DNA from: Actinomyces sp. Marseille-P3109
Lineage (GTDB): Bacteria; Actinomycetota; Actinomycetes; Actinomycetales; Actinomycetaceae
Direction of reading: 5' to 3'
Assembly: GCF_900323545.1 (NCBI RefSeq)
Contig: NZ_OOHN01000008.1
Location: forward strand, 2,916,019 to 2,980,018
DNA length: 64,000 nt
Positions 44,988-53,660 of the stretch are shown in pieces (position 1 is the first letter of the stretch; each line of letters begins with the position of its first letter). Below the pieces are notes generated by a model. It was not told the DNA's origin. It saw nothing but the letters and a program-made list of their open reading frames with translations, and did no database searches. The position numbers and the translations under genes are program-made.

Positions 44988-46217
44988 ATGACTGAAGAAA
45001 CGAGTGGCTCATCGCGCGTGTCTGTCGATGACGAGAGGACGCCGCCGAAAGGTGCCCATGTCTCGACCATGGGCTGGCTGTCCTTCTTCACCATGTTCGT
45101 CATCGGGACCGATACCTTCCTCGTCGCACCCCTGCTGCCCCTGCTCCAGCGCGAGCTCGACGTCCCCCTGGCCCGGGCCGGCTGGCTGGTTTCCGCCTAC
45201 GCCCTGGGGTACGCGCTGTTCGCCCTCGTGGCGGGTCCTGTCTCGGACCGCCACGACCGACGCCGGGTCATCCTCTCCGGCCTGGCGGCCTTCGCCGTCT
45301 TCACCTGCGCGTGCGGCCTGGCCTGGAGCTTCTGGAGCATGGTCGCCGCCCGGTTCCTGGCCGGCGTGAGCGCAGCCTTCGTCAGCTCCCAGATCTGGGC
45401 CTCCATCCCGGTGACGGTGCCCCGCACCTCCATCATCAAGGTCATGGGCTACGCGACCGCGGGACTGGCGGTTGCACAGGTGGCCGGCGTGCCGGTCGGC
45501 TCATACCTGTCGGTCAGAGGGTGGCAGCTGCCGTTCTTCGTGGTCGCGGCGGTCAGCGTCATCCTGTGGGGACTCCTCTTCCTCTCATTCCCCCATGTGC
45601 GGCCGGTGGGGGAGCCTGCTGACGTCGTCGGCTCCTACCGGAGGGTCCTCGGCTCTCGGGTGCTGCGGTGGTCGCTCCTCGCCTACCTCGCCTTCCAGAC
45701 CGGCAACTACGCCTCGTTCTCCTTCATCGGCTCCTGGCTGGCCGAGGACTTCGGCGCCTCGCAGACCACCATTGGGAAGGCCATGATGATGATCGGTCTG
45801 GGGACCGCGCTGGGGTCGCTCCTCGGTCCGAGGCTCGTTGCAAGGATCGGTGAGCGGCGGTCGCTGTGGGCCGGCATCCTCGTCCAGGGCGCCTTCTACC
45901 TCCTGGCCGCTGCGATGCCGCTCATGGCGCACACCATGTGGGGTGCGGTTGTCGCCTTCACCGCGGCCCTGGTGGTCGCCGGCTTCCTTCTGCCCGTCCT
46001 GATGGGGCAGCTGCAGGCCCACGCCGGCCAGGCGCGAGGAACCGTCTCCTCGCTGTCCAACACGGCGATGTACCTGGGTGCCACCATCGCGGGCGCCGTC
46101 GGTGGAGACCTTCTCACTCGGCTCCCCGGTTTCTGGGGTCCCGGTCTCATGACTGCTCTCGCATTCCTCCTGGCCGTTGCCTTGTACGCGATCGCCGGCG
46201 CTCTGGCCTCCGAGTGA
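44988..46217 (+). CDS. MFS efflux transporter (DHA1-like)
   Basis: 409 residues, 12 membrane helices. MFS signature A is GPVSDRHDRRRVIL. DTFLVAPLLPLLQRELDVPL and the GYALFAL helix fit drug/arabinose-type DHA1 exporters. The ATG at 44988 has AAGGAGG 6 nt upstream. It is divergent from an ArsR-family repressor. The exported compound is unknown. Confidence 0.9.
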   Translation: MTEETSGSSRVSVDDERTPPKGAHVSTMGWLSFFTMFVIGTDTFLVAPLLPLLQRELDVPLARAGWLVSAYALGYALFALVAGPVSDRHDRRRVILSGLAAFAVFTCACGLAWSFWSMVAARFLAGVSAAFVSSQIWASIPVTVPRTSIIKVMGYATAGLAVAQVAGVPVGSYLSVRGWQLPFFVVAAVSVILWGLLFLSFPHVRPVGEPADVVGSYRRVLGSRVLRWSLLAYLAFQTGNYASFSFIGSWLAEDFGASQTTIGKAMMMIGLGTALGSLLGPRLVARIGERRSLWAGILVQGAFYLLAAAMPLMAHTMWGAVVAFTAALVVAGFLLPVLMGQLQAHAGQARGTVSSLSNTAMYLGATIAGAVGGDLLTRLPGFWGPGLMTALAFLLAVALYAIAGALASE

Positions 46218-46345
46218 CTCGGGCGCCTATGGTCGTGTGCGAAGGGCGGCAACAAGTCCGATCCCGGGCGCCGGAGGGTGCCCAGGCGGGTGGCCGACCA
46301 AGAACGGGTCGACAACAGCTCGATCAGAGACGAACAGGGAGAAGC

Positions 46346-47236
46346 ATGTCTCAGCTGACCGTAGCCGTACTCGGCACCGGAATCATGGGCTCGGCTATGG
46401 CTCGCAACATCGCCGGCGCCGGCCACGCCGTGCGCGCCTGGAACCGCACGATCTCGCGTGCCCAGCCCCTGGCCGACGACGGCATCGAGATCGCCCCCAC
46501 CGCCACCGCCGCCGTCGAGGGGGCCGACGTCGTCATCACCATGCTCTTCGACGGCTCCGCCGTCGCCGAGGTCATGCGCGAGACCGCTCCCGCCATGCGT
46601 CCCGGCGCCGCCTGGCTGCAGATGACCACCGTCGGCCCTGATGATGTGGCCGTCCTGGCCGCCATCGCGGAGTCCGCCGGGGTCCTCTTCTACGACTCGC
46701 CCGTCTCCGGGACCCGCCAGCCCGCCGAGTCCGGCACCCTTGTCATCATGACCGCCGGCCCTGCCTCCGGCCGCGAGCTGGTCACCCCGGTCCTGGACGC
46801 CGTCGGGTCGCGCACCGTGTGGACCGGCGAGGACGGTGCCTCCGCAGCCTCGACCCGCCTCAAGTTGGTCGTCAACTCCTGGGTCATCGCCGTGTCCAAC
46901 GCCGCCGGCGAGATCGTCACCCTGGCGAAGGCGATCGGTGTGCCCCCGGCCCAGTTCTTCGAGGTGCTCGACGGCGGTGGCCTGGACCTGCCCTTCCTGC
47001 GCATCAAGGCCGACCTCGTTGAACGGGGCGCCCTGAGCCCGGCCAACTTCGCCGTCGACACCTCTGGCAAGGACGCCCACCTCATCCTCGAGCTCGCCCG
47101 CGAAGCCGGCTTAAGGCTCGATGGCATGGAGGCCTTCTCCGCCCGGCTCGACCGTGTCGCCGACGCCGGCCACGCCCACGAGGACATGGCCGCCTCCTAC
47201 CTGGCCGGGTTCTCGACCTCGACCAAAACCTCGTAA
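46346..47236 (+). CDS. NAD-dependent beta-hydroxyacid dehydrogenase (HIBADH family)
   Basis: 296 residues. N-terminal Rossmann motif VAVLGTGIMGSAMARNIAGA, then TMLFDGSAV, the substrate-binding DSPVSGTRQPAESGTL and the catalytic lysine in KLVVNSW. This matches 3-hydroxyisobutyrate/6-phosphogluconate-like dehydrogenases. Substrates may be 3-hydroxyisobutyrate, tartronate semialdehyde or similar. The ATG at 46346 has AGGGAGAAG upstream; the longer frame back to 45866 is antisense-like overlap with the MFS gene and is rejected. Confidence 0.92.
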   Translation: MSQLTVAVLGTGIMGSAMARNIAGAGHAVRAWNRTISRAQPLADDGIEIAPTATAAVEGADVVITMLFDGSAVAEVMRETAPAMRPGAAWLQMTTVGPDDVAVLAAIAESAGVLFYDSPVSGTRQPAESGTLVIMTAGPASGRELVTPVLDAVGSRTVWTGEDGASAASTRLKLVVNSWVIAVSNAAGEIVTLAKAIGVPPAQFFEVLDGGGLDLPFLRIKADLVERGALSPANFAVDTSGKDAHLILELAREAGLRLDGMEAFSARLDRVADAGHAHEDMAASYLAGFSTSTKTS

Positions 47237-47330
47237 GGGACGCGGCCCCGGGTCAGGGGGGCCAATGTTGGTGGGCGTGGGGACGGTGAGTGGTGCTTAA
47301 TCAATCCCTTTGTTCTGGGAGGCCGCGCTG

Positions 47331-47638
47331 ATGTCAGCTTCCACCACGAACGCCTTGTCGCACCAGCCCTTGATCCAGGTTCTCAGGAGCATCACCGACC
47401 CACGCGACAGACGCGGTGTGCGCCTTGACCTGCCCACGGTGTTGTTCCTGGCCGTGACCGGGGTACTGGCCGGATGTCGCAGCCTGACGGCGACATGGGA
47501 GCACGCCATCGACCTGACCGCCTCTGACCTGCGGTGCCTGGGGGTGGAGTCGGGGCCGGGTCCTGCCCTCGGTAGTCATCCATCCGCCGGGTCCTGCAGG
47601 ACCTGGACTCCGCACATGAAGTTTTGGTCGTTGTGGAG
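47331..47638 (+). pseudogene. ISAs1-family transposase fragment
   Basis: From ATG 47331 the plus strand reads LIQVLRSITDPRDRRGVRLD, then TVLFLAVTGVLAGCRSLTA, the N-terminal DUF4277-like domain of ISAs1 transposases. After a shift it reads IRRVLQDLDSAHE. It breaks off where the HxlR gene ends, so the DDE domain is missing. Confidence 0.8.
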
Positions 47639-48070
47639 TCAAAGAGAGTGGGTGGGTGTGTCCGCGCCCCGGTCCCAGCGTCGGCGAGCAGCCGCAATGC
47701 TCTCGCGATTGTCCGTTGCCCAGTCGACGAGCTGACGAAGAACGACCGTGAGGGACTCTCCGGTTCCAGTCAACGCGTACTCGACCTGCGGTGGGGAGGT
47801 GTCCAGGACCGTCCGGCTGATGAGTCCGTCCCGCTGGAGTCGACGCAGGGTGACTGTGAGCATGCGTTGGGAGATTCCCTCGACTGAGCGCAGCAGCTGC
47901 CCGAACCTGCGACGGCCGTGCAGGCGCAGCTGAATGATGACGAGGACCGACCAGGTGTCCCCGATCCGGTCGAGGACATCGCGCAGGCCGCAGACGGTGC
48001 TGTCGGGCTCGCAGTCGCCTTCCTGTGAGGAGGTCTCATTGACGGTTACTCTCGTGTGCCTATCGGCCAT
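47639..48070 (-). CDS. HxlR-family regulator
   Basis: 143 residues. The typical core GLRDVLDRIGDTWSVLVI, RRRFGQLLRSVEGISQRMLT, LRRLQRDGLISR and a cysteine near the N-terminus (GDCEPDSTVCG). HxlR proteins often sense aldehydes or oxidants through such a cysteine. The gene is divergent from the NADP-binding fusion gene, with a perfect palindrome between. An ISAs1 fragment abuts its 3' end without damaging it. Confidence 0.92.
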   Translation of the reverse strand: MADRHTRVTVNETSSQEGDCEPDSTVCGLRDVLDRIGDTWSVLVIIQLRLHGRRRFGQLLRSVEGISQRMLTVTLRRLQRDGLISRTVLDTSPPQVEYALTGTGESLTVVLRQLVDWATDNRESIAAARRRWDRGADTPTHSL

Positions 48071-48122
48071 GAAGATGCCTTCTTGTCGCGTTCATCGGTT
48101 CGCCATACTGTCGACCCGGGTA

Positions 48123-48137
48123 GTTACTAATAGTAAC
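48123..48137. promoter_or_regulatory. Perfect palindromic operator for HxlR
   Basis: GTTACTA-A-TAGTAAC, two 7-bp arms around a single base, between divergent starts at 48070 and 48157 and 20 nt before the latter. AAGGAGG (48139-48144 region) follows directly. Confidence 0.75.
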
Positions 48138-48156
48138 CAAGGAGGAGTGGAGCAAC

Positions 48157-49137
48157 ATGCCCGACAAGGCGAGTGAAGTGATTGGCATCATCGGGTCCGG
48201 TCCTATTGGACAGGGGCTGGCGACATTGTGGGCGCAGGCCGGCTACATGGTTCAGCTCGGTGCGAGGTCTCCGGAGTCGGCGAGGCGCGTGAGTGTTCCC
48301 CCGAGTGTTCGCGTTGTCAGCTTTGAGGAGGCTGCTCGTCACAAGGTGGCGGTCCTGGCGGTCAAGCACAGTGTTGCGGAGGACGTGGTAGGTCCTCTCG
48401 CGCCGCTCCTCAAGGGGGCGATGGTCGTCGACGTGATGAACGCGGCTGGTATACGGGAGGGGCAGATCGTCTCCACGCTGCCGGAGGGGCGCACTGAAGG
48501 GCAGTGGATGGCCGATATGCTGCCGGACTCATTGGTTGTCCGCGCCTTCTCCCATATTCAGGAGGAGCTGCTCGTGTCGCGAGCAGGCAAGAATCCCGGA
48601 GTCTGGGCGGTCGGATATGCCACCGATGCGCTTGAGGAACGACCGCGAATTGAAGGCCTCCTTGAGGTTACCGGATATGTGCCCGTATTTGTTGGGACGC
48701 TCGCAGAATCATCATTGCTCGATCCTGGCGGGTCAGTATTCCCCCACCTGTTCACGGCTGGTGATCTCCAACGTCTTGCCGCCGTGCATCGACTGCCTCG
48801 GATGTTGGAGCGATTCAACGCGGGTGACATGAGTGAGGTGCTCCATGACAAGGTTCAGTGGAGCTTCCCCTACGGTCCCACGCTCGGGGTGCAGGAGACC
48901 TTCATCGGGAAGGAGGCGGTTGTGGATCATCTGAGGAGAGTGCGCGACTCCGGTGTACGCATCTCCGATATACGCACCGAGCTCGAGACCCCGCACGGTG
49001 CCGTGGTGCACGCCGAGGGAGTGTTCCCGACCGCTCAAGGGCCCATCGCCAGCGAGATCGTCAGCGTCGTCACCATGAAGGACGGGCTCATCGGCAATGT
49101 TCACGAGTACTGGGACACCGCGGCGATCAAGGGGTGA
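48157..49137 (+). CDS. NADP-binding oxidoreductase fused to an NTF2/SnoaL-like domain
   Basis: 326 residues. Residues 1-210 resemble F420-dependent NADP reductase/coenzyme-binding proteins (VIGIIGSGPIGQGLATLW, LGARSPESAR, VVDVMNAAG). Residues ~215-326 are an NTF2/SnoaL-like fold (MLERFNAGDMSEVLHDKVQW, FIGKEAVVDHLRRVRD, VTMKDGLIGNVHEYWDTAA). The two domains usually occur as separate proteins. The ATG at 48157 has AGGAGG upstream. The HxlR pair suggests induction by a reactive substrate. Confidence 0.78.
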   Translation: MPDKASEVIGIIGSGPIGQGLATLWAQAGYMVQLGARSPESARRVSVPPSVRVVSFEEAARHKVAVLAVKHSVAEDVVGPLAPLLKGAMVVDVMNAAGIREGQIVSTLPEGRTEGQWMADMLPDSLVVRAFSHIQEELLVSRAGKNPGVWAVGYATDALEERPRIEGLLEVTGYVPVFVGTLAESSLLDPGGSVFPHLFTAGDLQRLAAVHRLPRMLERFNAGDMSEVLHDKVQWSFPYGPTLGVQETFIGKEAVVDHLRRVRDSGVRISDIRTELETPHGAVVHAEGVFPTAQGPIASEIVSVVTMKDGLIGNVHEYWDTAAIKG

Positions 49138-49291
49138 GTCCCAGGATCGGGGCAGGTGCGGCTGAACGGATCAGTGCCTGCCCCGAGCTGCGAAGCCTGC
49201 TCTGTACTGACGAGAATAGACGATTAACAATCGTTTTCGGACACAGTGCTAGTCTCGCCCCGGAATCATCCCGACATCGAGAGATCTCACC

Positions 49292-51286
49292 ATGTCCACA
49301 ACAACCTCAAGCGGCTCCGCTGCGGCGAAACCACCCAGTGCCGGCTCCAGCCCGGTCAAGGAGCTGACGATCCGCGGCGTCGTCATCGGCGGCATCATCA
49401 CGCTCGTCTTCACCGCGGCGAACGTCTACCTCGGCCTCAAGGTGGGACTCACCTTCGCCACCTCCATCCCGGCCGCTGTCATCTCCATGGCGATCCTGCG
49501 CCGCTTCTCCGATCACACGATCCAGGAGAACAACATCGTCCAGACGATCGCCTCGGCGGCCGGGACGCTGTCCGCCATCATCTTCGTCCTGCCCGGACTC
49601 ATCATCGTGGGCTGGTGGACCGGCTTCCCCTACCTCCAGACGGTTCTCGTCATCATCCTGGGCGGCATCCTCGGCGTCACCTACTCGATCCCGCTGCGGC
49701 GTGCGCTCGTGACCAACTCCGATCTGCCCTACCCCGAGGGCGTGGCCGGTGCCGAGGTCCTCCGCGTGGGCGACACCAGCGAGGGCGCCGAGGAGTCCAG
49801 CCGTGGACTGGGCGTCATCGTCCGCGGTTCCATCGCCTCTGCGGCCCTGTACTTCCTCAACACGCTCAAGGCCATCAGCGTCGACATCTCCGGGGTCTTC
49901 CGGGTCGGCGCCGGCGCCACCATGATGAGCACCTCCCTGTCCCTGGCCCTGGTCGGCGTGGGCCACCTGGTCGGCATCGGTGTCGGTATCGCCATGATCG
50001 TCGGCCTGCTCATCTCCTACGGCGTGCTGCTGCCCGTGCGCACCTGGGGCGGCGCTGCGGCCGCCCCGGACCTCGCGGACTTCGTGAGCACCACCTTCGC
50101 CAGCGAGGTGCGCATTGTCGGTGCCGGCGCTATCGCGGTCGCCGCCATCTGGACCTTCCTGAAGATCCTGGGCCCCATCGTCTCCGGCATCCGCGAGTCC
50201 CTGGCCTCCAGCGCCAAGCGCGACGCCGGCTACGAGATTCCCGTGACCGAGCGCGACCTGTCGATGAAGATGGTCATCGGCGTCACCGTCGGCTCCATGC
50301 TGCCCATCGGAGTGCTCCTGTGGCTGTTCCTGCACGGGACCTCCATGGCTCACCACACGGCGGGGCTCATCATCGCCTCCATCCTGTTCATCCTGCTGAC
50401 CGGCCTGGTCGTGGCCTCCGTCTGCGGCTACATGGCCGGCCTCATCGGCTCCTCCAACTCGCCGATCTCCGGCGTCGGCATCCTCGTCGCAGTCGCCGCG
50501 GCCGCACTTGTGCGCACCATCGCCAGCAGCTCCTCACCCGACGACGTCCGCACCCTGGTGGCCTACACCCTGTTCGTCACCGCCGTCGTCTTCGGCGTGG
50601 CCACCATCTCCAACGACAACCTCCAGGACCTCAAGACCGGCCAGCTCGTCGACTCCACTCCGTGGAAGCAGCAGGTGGCCCTCGTCATTGGCGTCGTCTT
50701 CGGCGCCATCATCATCCCGCCGGTCCTCGGCCTCATGCAGGGCGCCTTCGGCTTCGCAGGCGCTCCCGGCGCCGGTGCCAACGCGCTGGCGGCTCCCCAG
50801 GCCAACCTCATCAAGCACCTCGTTCAGGGCGTGCTCGGCGGCGACCTCAACTGGAGCCTGCTGGGGCTGGGCACCCTCATCGGCGCCGTCGTCATCGCCA
50901 TCGACGAGATCCTGCGCCGCAACAGCAAGTACTCGCTGCCGCCGCTCGCCGTCGGCATGGGTATGTACCTGCCCGCCAGCGTCACCGTCATGATCCCGAT
51001 CGGTGCGGCCCTCGGCCACCTCTACGACCGCTGGGCCCAGCGCACCGCCAACCCCGAGCGGGCCAAGCGCATGGGCACGCTCATGGCCACCGGTCTCATC
51101 GTCGGTGAGAGTCTCGCCGGAGTCATCTACGCCGGCATCGTCGTCGCCTTCGGTGGCAAGGAGGACCCGCTGGCCATCATGCCCGAGGGCTTCGCCGGCG
51201 TCGCCCCCTGGGTGGGCGTGGTGCTGTTCGTGGGCACTCTGTGGTACCTCTACCGGGGTGCCCGACAGGAGAGCACCCGCGACTGA
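49292..51286 (+). CDS. OPT-family oligopeptide transporter
   Basis: 664 residues with about 14-16 membrane helices. The family's conserved motifs include TAANVYLGLKVGLTFATSIP and PYPEGVAGAEVLRVG. The extended SSNSPISGVG segment is typical of bacterial OPT proteins. These carry peptides or metal chelates with protons into the cytoplasm. It is a single gene with its own upstream space; a TAGTCT box near 49250 could be its -10. Confidence 0.93.
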   Translation: MSTTTSSGSAAAKPPSAGSSPVKELTIRGVVIGGIITLVFTAANVYLGLKVGLTFATSIPAAVISMAILRRFSDHTIQENNIVQTIASAAGTLSAIIFVLPGLIIVGWWTGFPYLQTVLVIILGGILGVTYSIPLRRALVTNSDLPYPEGVAGAEVLRVGDTSEGAEESSRGLGVIVRGSIASAALYFLNTLKAISVDISGVFRVGAGATMMSTSLSLALVGVGHLVGIGVGIAMIVGLLISYGVLLPVRTWGGAAAAPDLADFVSTTFASEVRIVGAGAIAVAAIWTFLKILGPIVSGIRESLASSAKRDAGYEIPVTERDLSMKMVIGVTVGSMLPIGVLLWLFLHGTSMAHHTAGLIIASILFILLTGLVVASVCGYMAGLIGSSNSPISGVGILVAVAAAALVRTIASSSSPDDVRTLVAYTLFVTAVVFGVATISNDNLQDLKTGQLVDSTPWKQQVALVIGVVFGAIIIPPVLGLMQGAFGFAGAPGAGANALAAPQANLIKHLVQGVLGGDLNWSLLGLGTLIGAVVIAIDEILRRNSKYSLPPLAVGMGMYLPASVTVMIPIGAALGHLYDRWAQRTANPERAKRMGTLMATGLIVGESLAGVIYAGIVVAFGGKEDPLAIMPEGFAGVAPWVGVVLFVGTLWYLYRGARQESTRD

Positions 51287-51421
51287 TCGCCACTGGTCAC
51301 GGCTGACCGACGTCGAATCACCCTCGAATCGCCGTCGATCCTCACCGACTGTCCTCGCGGCCGCCGTCCCTGCACTAGGCTGGGTAGTGGCCGCGAGGAC
51401 GCGTAGTACCAGGAGGACGTC

Positions 51422-52201
51422 ATGACTTCGGCAGCATCGACATCGGCAGTATCAGTGGCGTGCGGGATCGACATCGGTGGATCGGGGGTCAAGAGCGCTC
51501 TGGTCGACCTGACCACGGGCACGTTCATCGGCGAGCGCGTCCGCATCGACACCCCCGAGGAGTCCACGCCTGAGGCGGTCGCCCGGGTGTGCCGCGACCT
51601 CCTCGAGCAGCTTCAGGTCGACGACGACGTCCCGGTCGGCGTCGCCCTGCCGGCCCCGATCGTCCACGGGATCGTTCCTTTCATCGCCAACCTCGACAAG
51701 TCATGGGAGGGTGTCAACCTCACCCAGCTCATGCGCGAGCAGCTGGGCCGGCCGGTGACCGGCCTCAACGACGCCGACGCCGCGGGCCTGGCCGAGGTCG
51801 CCTTCGGTGCCGCCAAGGACGTGCCCGGGACTATCATCGTCACCACGCTGGGCACCGGGATCGGATCGGCCGTCGTCGTCGATGGAACACTGGTCCCCAA
51901 CACCGAGCTCGGGCACCTGGAGATCGACGGGCGCGACGCCGAGAGCCACGCCTCCGCCGGTCAGCGCACCGCCCAGGACCTGTCCTGGAAGAAGTGGGCC
52001 AAGCGCCTTCAGCGCTACTACTCCCACGTGGAGATGCTCTTCTCCCCGGACCTGTTCGTCGTCGGCGGGGGAGTGTCCCGCAAGCACGAGAAGTACCTTC
52101 CGCTGCTCGACCTCAAGACCCCGATCGTCCCGGCCCAGTTGCTTAATACCGCCGGCATTGTCGGGGCCGCTTACCAGGCCTCCCGGGCCGCCGCCGTCTG
52201 A
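51422..52201 (+). CDS. ppgK: Polyphosphate glucokinase
   Basis: 259 residues, ROK family. It phosphorylates glucose with polyphosphate (and often ATP), a trait of actinobacteria. Motifs: GIDIGGSGVKSALVDLTTG (phosphate binding), LPAPIVHG, NDADAAGLAE (catalytic Asp), TTLGTGIGSA and ELGHLEIDGRDAE. ATG 51422 has AGGAGG 5 nt upstream. It lacks the DNA-binding domain of ROK repressors, as expected. Confidence 0.95.
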   Translation: MTSAASTSAVSVACGIDIGGSGVKSALVDLTTGTFIGERVRIDTPEESTPEAVARVCRDLLEQLQVDDDVPVGVALPAPIVHGIVPFIANLDKSWEGVNLTQLMREQLGRPVTGLNDADAAGLAEVAFGAAKDVPGTIIVTTLGTGIGSAVVVDGTLVPNTELGHLEIDGRDAESHASAGQRTAQDLSWKKWAKRLQRYYSHVEMLFSPDLFVVGGGVSRKHEKYLPLLDLKTPIVPAQLLNTAGIVGAAYQASRAAAV

Positions 52202-52242
52202 ACCGGGGACTCGCGATCGGCTGAGGGGAACGGCCGACGCCT

Positions 52243-52251
52243 CCCCCCCCC
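52243..52251. repeat. Run of nine C
   Basis: A homopolymer between ppgK and the serine hydrolase gene, 130 nt before its start. Such runs can vary by slippage; any effect on expression is speculative. Confidence 0.4.
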
Positions 52252-52382
52252 GCTGGTGACGCCGGCTGCTGACGCTACGGTGTCGTCAAGCCTGTGAGAG
52301 TGCTCCGGGACTGTCCCTATGGACAGGCGGTGCTGTGCCCCAGGCGGGGGCGGTCGGCCTGCGGACTCATGACACTGGAGGC

Positions 52383-53660
52383 ATGGGTAAAGCAGAGAAG
52401 ACGAATCCTGTCCGTTCCAAAGCTGTCATCACCGAAACCCCTGAAGCAGCGGCGGCCGCAGGCGCCCGTCCAGGTCGTCGTCGGTCGGTGGCTTGGCGGG
52501 TGCTGGCGGTGCCCCTGGCGGCGGCGATCGCGCTGGGGGCTGCCGGGGGTGCGGCCTCGGCAGCGCCGTCGAAGGGGGAGGCTGAGAGCCTGAAGTCCCG
52601 GGCCCAGGGGCTGGTGGATGCCGGCTACCCGGCGGCTCTGGCCGCGGTGAGTGATGCCAAGGGCGAGTCGGCGGGGGTGGCCGTGGGCAAGGGCAACCTG
52701 GAGACGGGACAGGCCCCGCCGCTGGACGGGGAGGTGCGAGTTGGCTCCGCTTCGAAGACCTTCGTGGCCGTCGTCGTCATGCAGATGGTCCAGGAGGGCA
52801 AGGTGGGGCTCGATGAGCCGATCGAGACCTACCTGCCCGGTCTGATCAAGGGCGAGGGTATTGACGGATCAAAGATCACAGTGCGCCAGCTCCTGCAGCA
52901 CACCAGCGGACTACCCGAGTACACCGACACCTACCTCTCCAGCAAAGCCGCGGAGACCGAGAACATGCAGCACTATGTTCCTCCACGTGACCTGCTGGAC
53001 ACCGCGCTGGGCAAGCCGGCGCAGTTCGAGCCCGGCACTCAGTGGAAGTACACCAACACGAACTACATCGTGCTGGGGATGCTGGTCGAGCGGGTGTCTC
53101 AGCGGCCGGTGGGCGAGCAGATCGACCAGCGCATCATCAAGAAGCTGGGACTGTCCCACACCTACCTCCCGGGAAACGGCGAGAAGAAGCTCCACGGCCC
53201 TCACCCTCAGGGCTACCACCTCAACGGTGAGGGCAAGCTGGAGGACGTGACCGATCTGGATACCTCACTCGCCTGGGCCGCTGGTGGCATGGTGTCGACC
53301 CCCAGCGAGCTCAACACCTTCTTCCAGGCCGTCCTTGACGGCAGGCTGCTGACCCAGTCCAGCATCGACGAGATGAGGAACGGGGCGGTTGACGCGAGTT
53401 CGCATCTTGGACCGGGGACGGTGTACGGATTGGGACTCATTGGCACGTCGTTGACCTGCGGAGGTACTGCTTGGGGACACCATGGCGGTATCGCTGGATA
53501 TGAGACTCATGATGGGGTCGGCCCTGACGGTACCGCTGTGACCGTCGCTGTCACCGCCGCATCCGCAGATATCGCCGATCAGAGCAACCTGGAGAGCTCC
53601 ACCAAGGAGAAGGCCGGAAAGGTCGATGAGGCAGTGGACGCTGCCCTGTGCCACAAGTGA
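52383..53660 (+). CDS. Exported serine hydrolase, beta-lactamase/DD-peptidase fold (copy 1)
   Basis: 425 residues from ATG 52383. A signal sequence (WRVLAVPLAAAIALGAAGG, cleaved near ASA-AP) precedes the penicillin-binding-like domain. SxxK is in GSASKTFVAV, YxN in YTNTNY and the third motif in HHGG. These enzymes include D-alanyl-D-alanine carboxypeptidases and esterases, so the true substrate is uncertain. Its stop overlaps the histidine-kinase start (TGATG), which links it to the two-component system. A close paralogue lies at 62075-63343. Confidence 0.9.
   Translation: MGKAEKTNPVRSKAVITETPEAAAAAGARPGRRRSVAWRVLAVPLAAAIALGAAGGAASAAPSKGEAESLKSRAQGLVDAGYPAALAAVSDAKGESAGVAVGKGNLETGQAPPLDGEVRVGSASKTFVAVVVMQMVQEGKVGLDEPIETYLPGLIKGEGIDGSKITVRQLLQHTSGLPEYTDTYLSSKAAETENMQHYVPPRDLLDTALGKPAQFEPGTQWKYTNTNYIVLGMLVERVSQRPVGEQIDQRIIKKLGLSHTYLPGNGEKKLHGPHPQGYHLNGEGKLEDVTDLDTSLAWAAGGMVSTPSELNTFFQAVLDGRLLTQSSIDEMRNGAVDASSHLGPGTVYGLGLIGTSLTCGGTAWGHHGGIAGYETHDGVGPDGTAVTVAVTAASADIADQSNLESSTKEKAGKVDEAVDAALCHK

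Noticed and set aside
45866..46345. 160-codon N-terminal extension of the HIBADH-family enzyme
   Set aside because: It overlaps the MFS gene in another frame; the ATG at 46346 has a ribosome site and begins the Rossmann motif.
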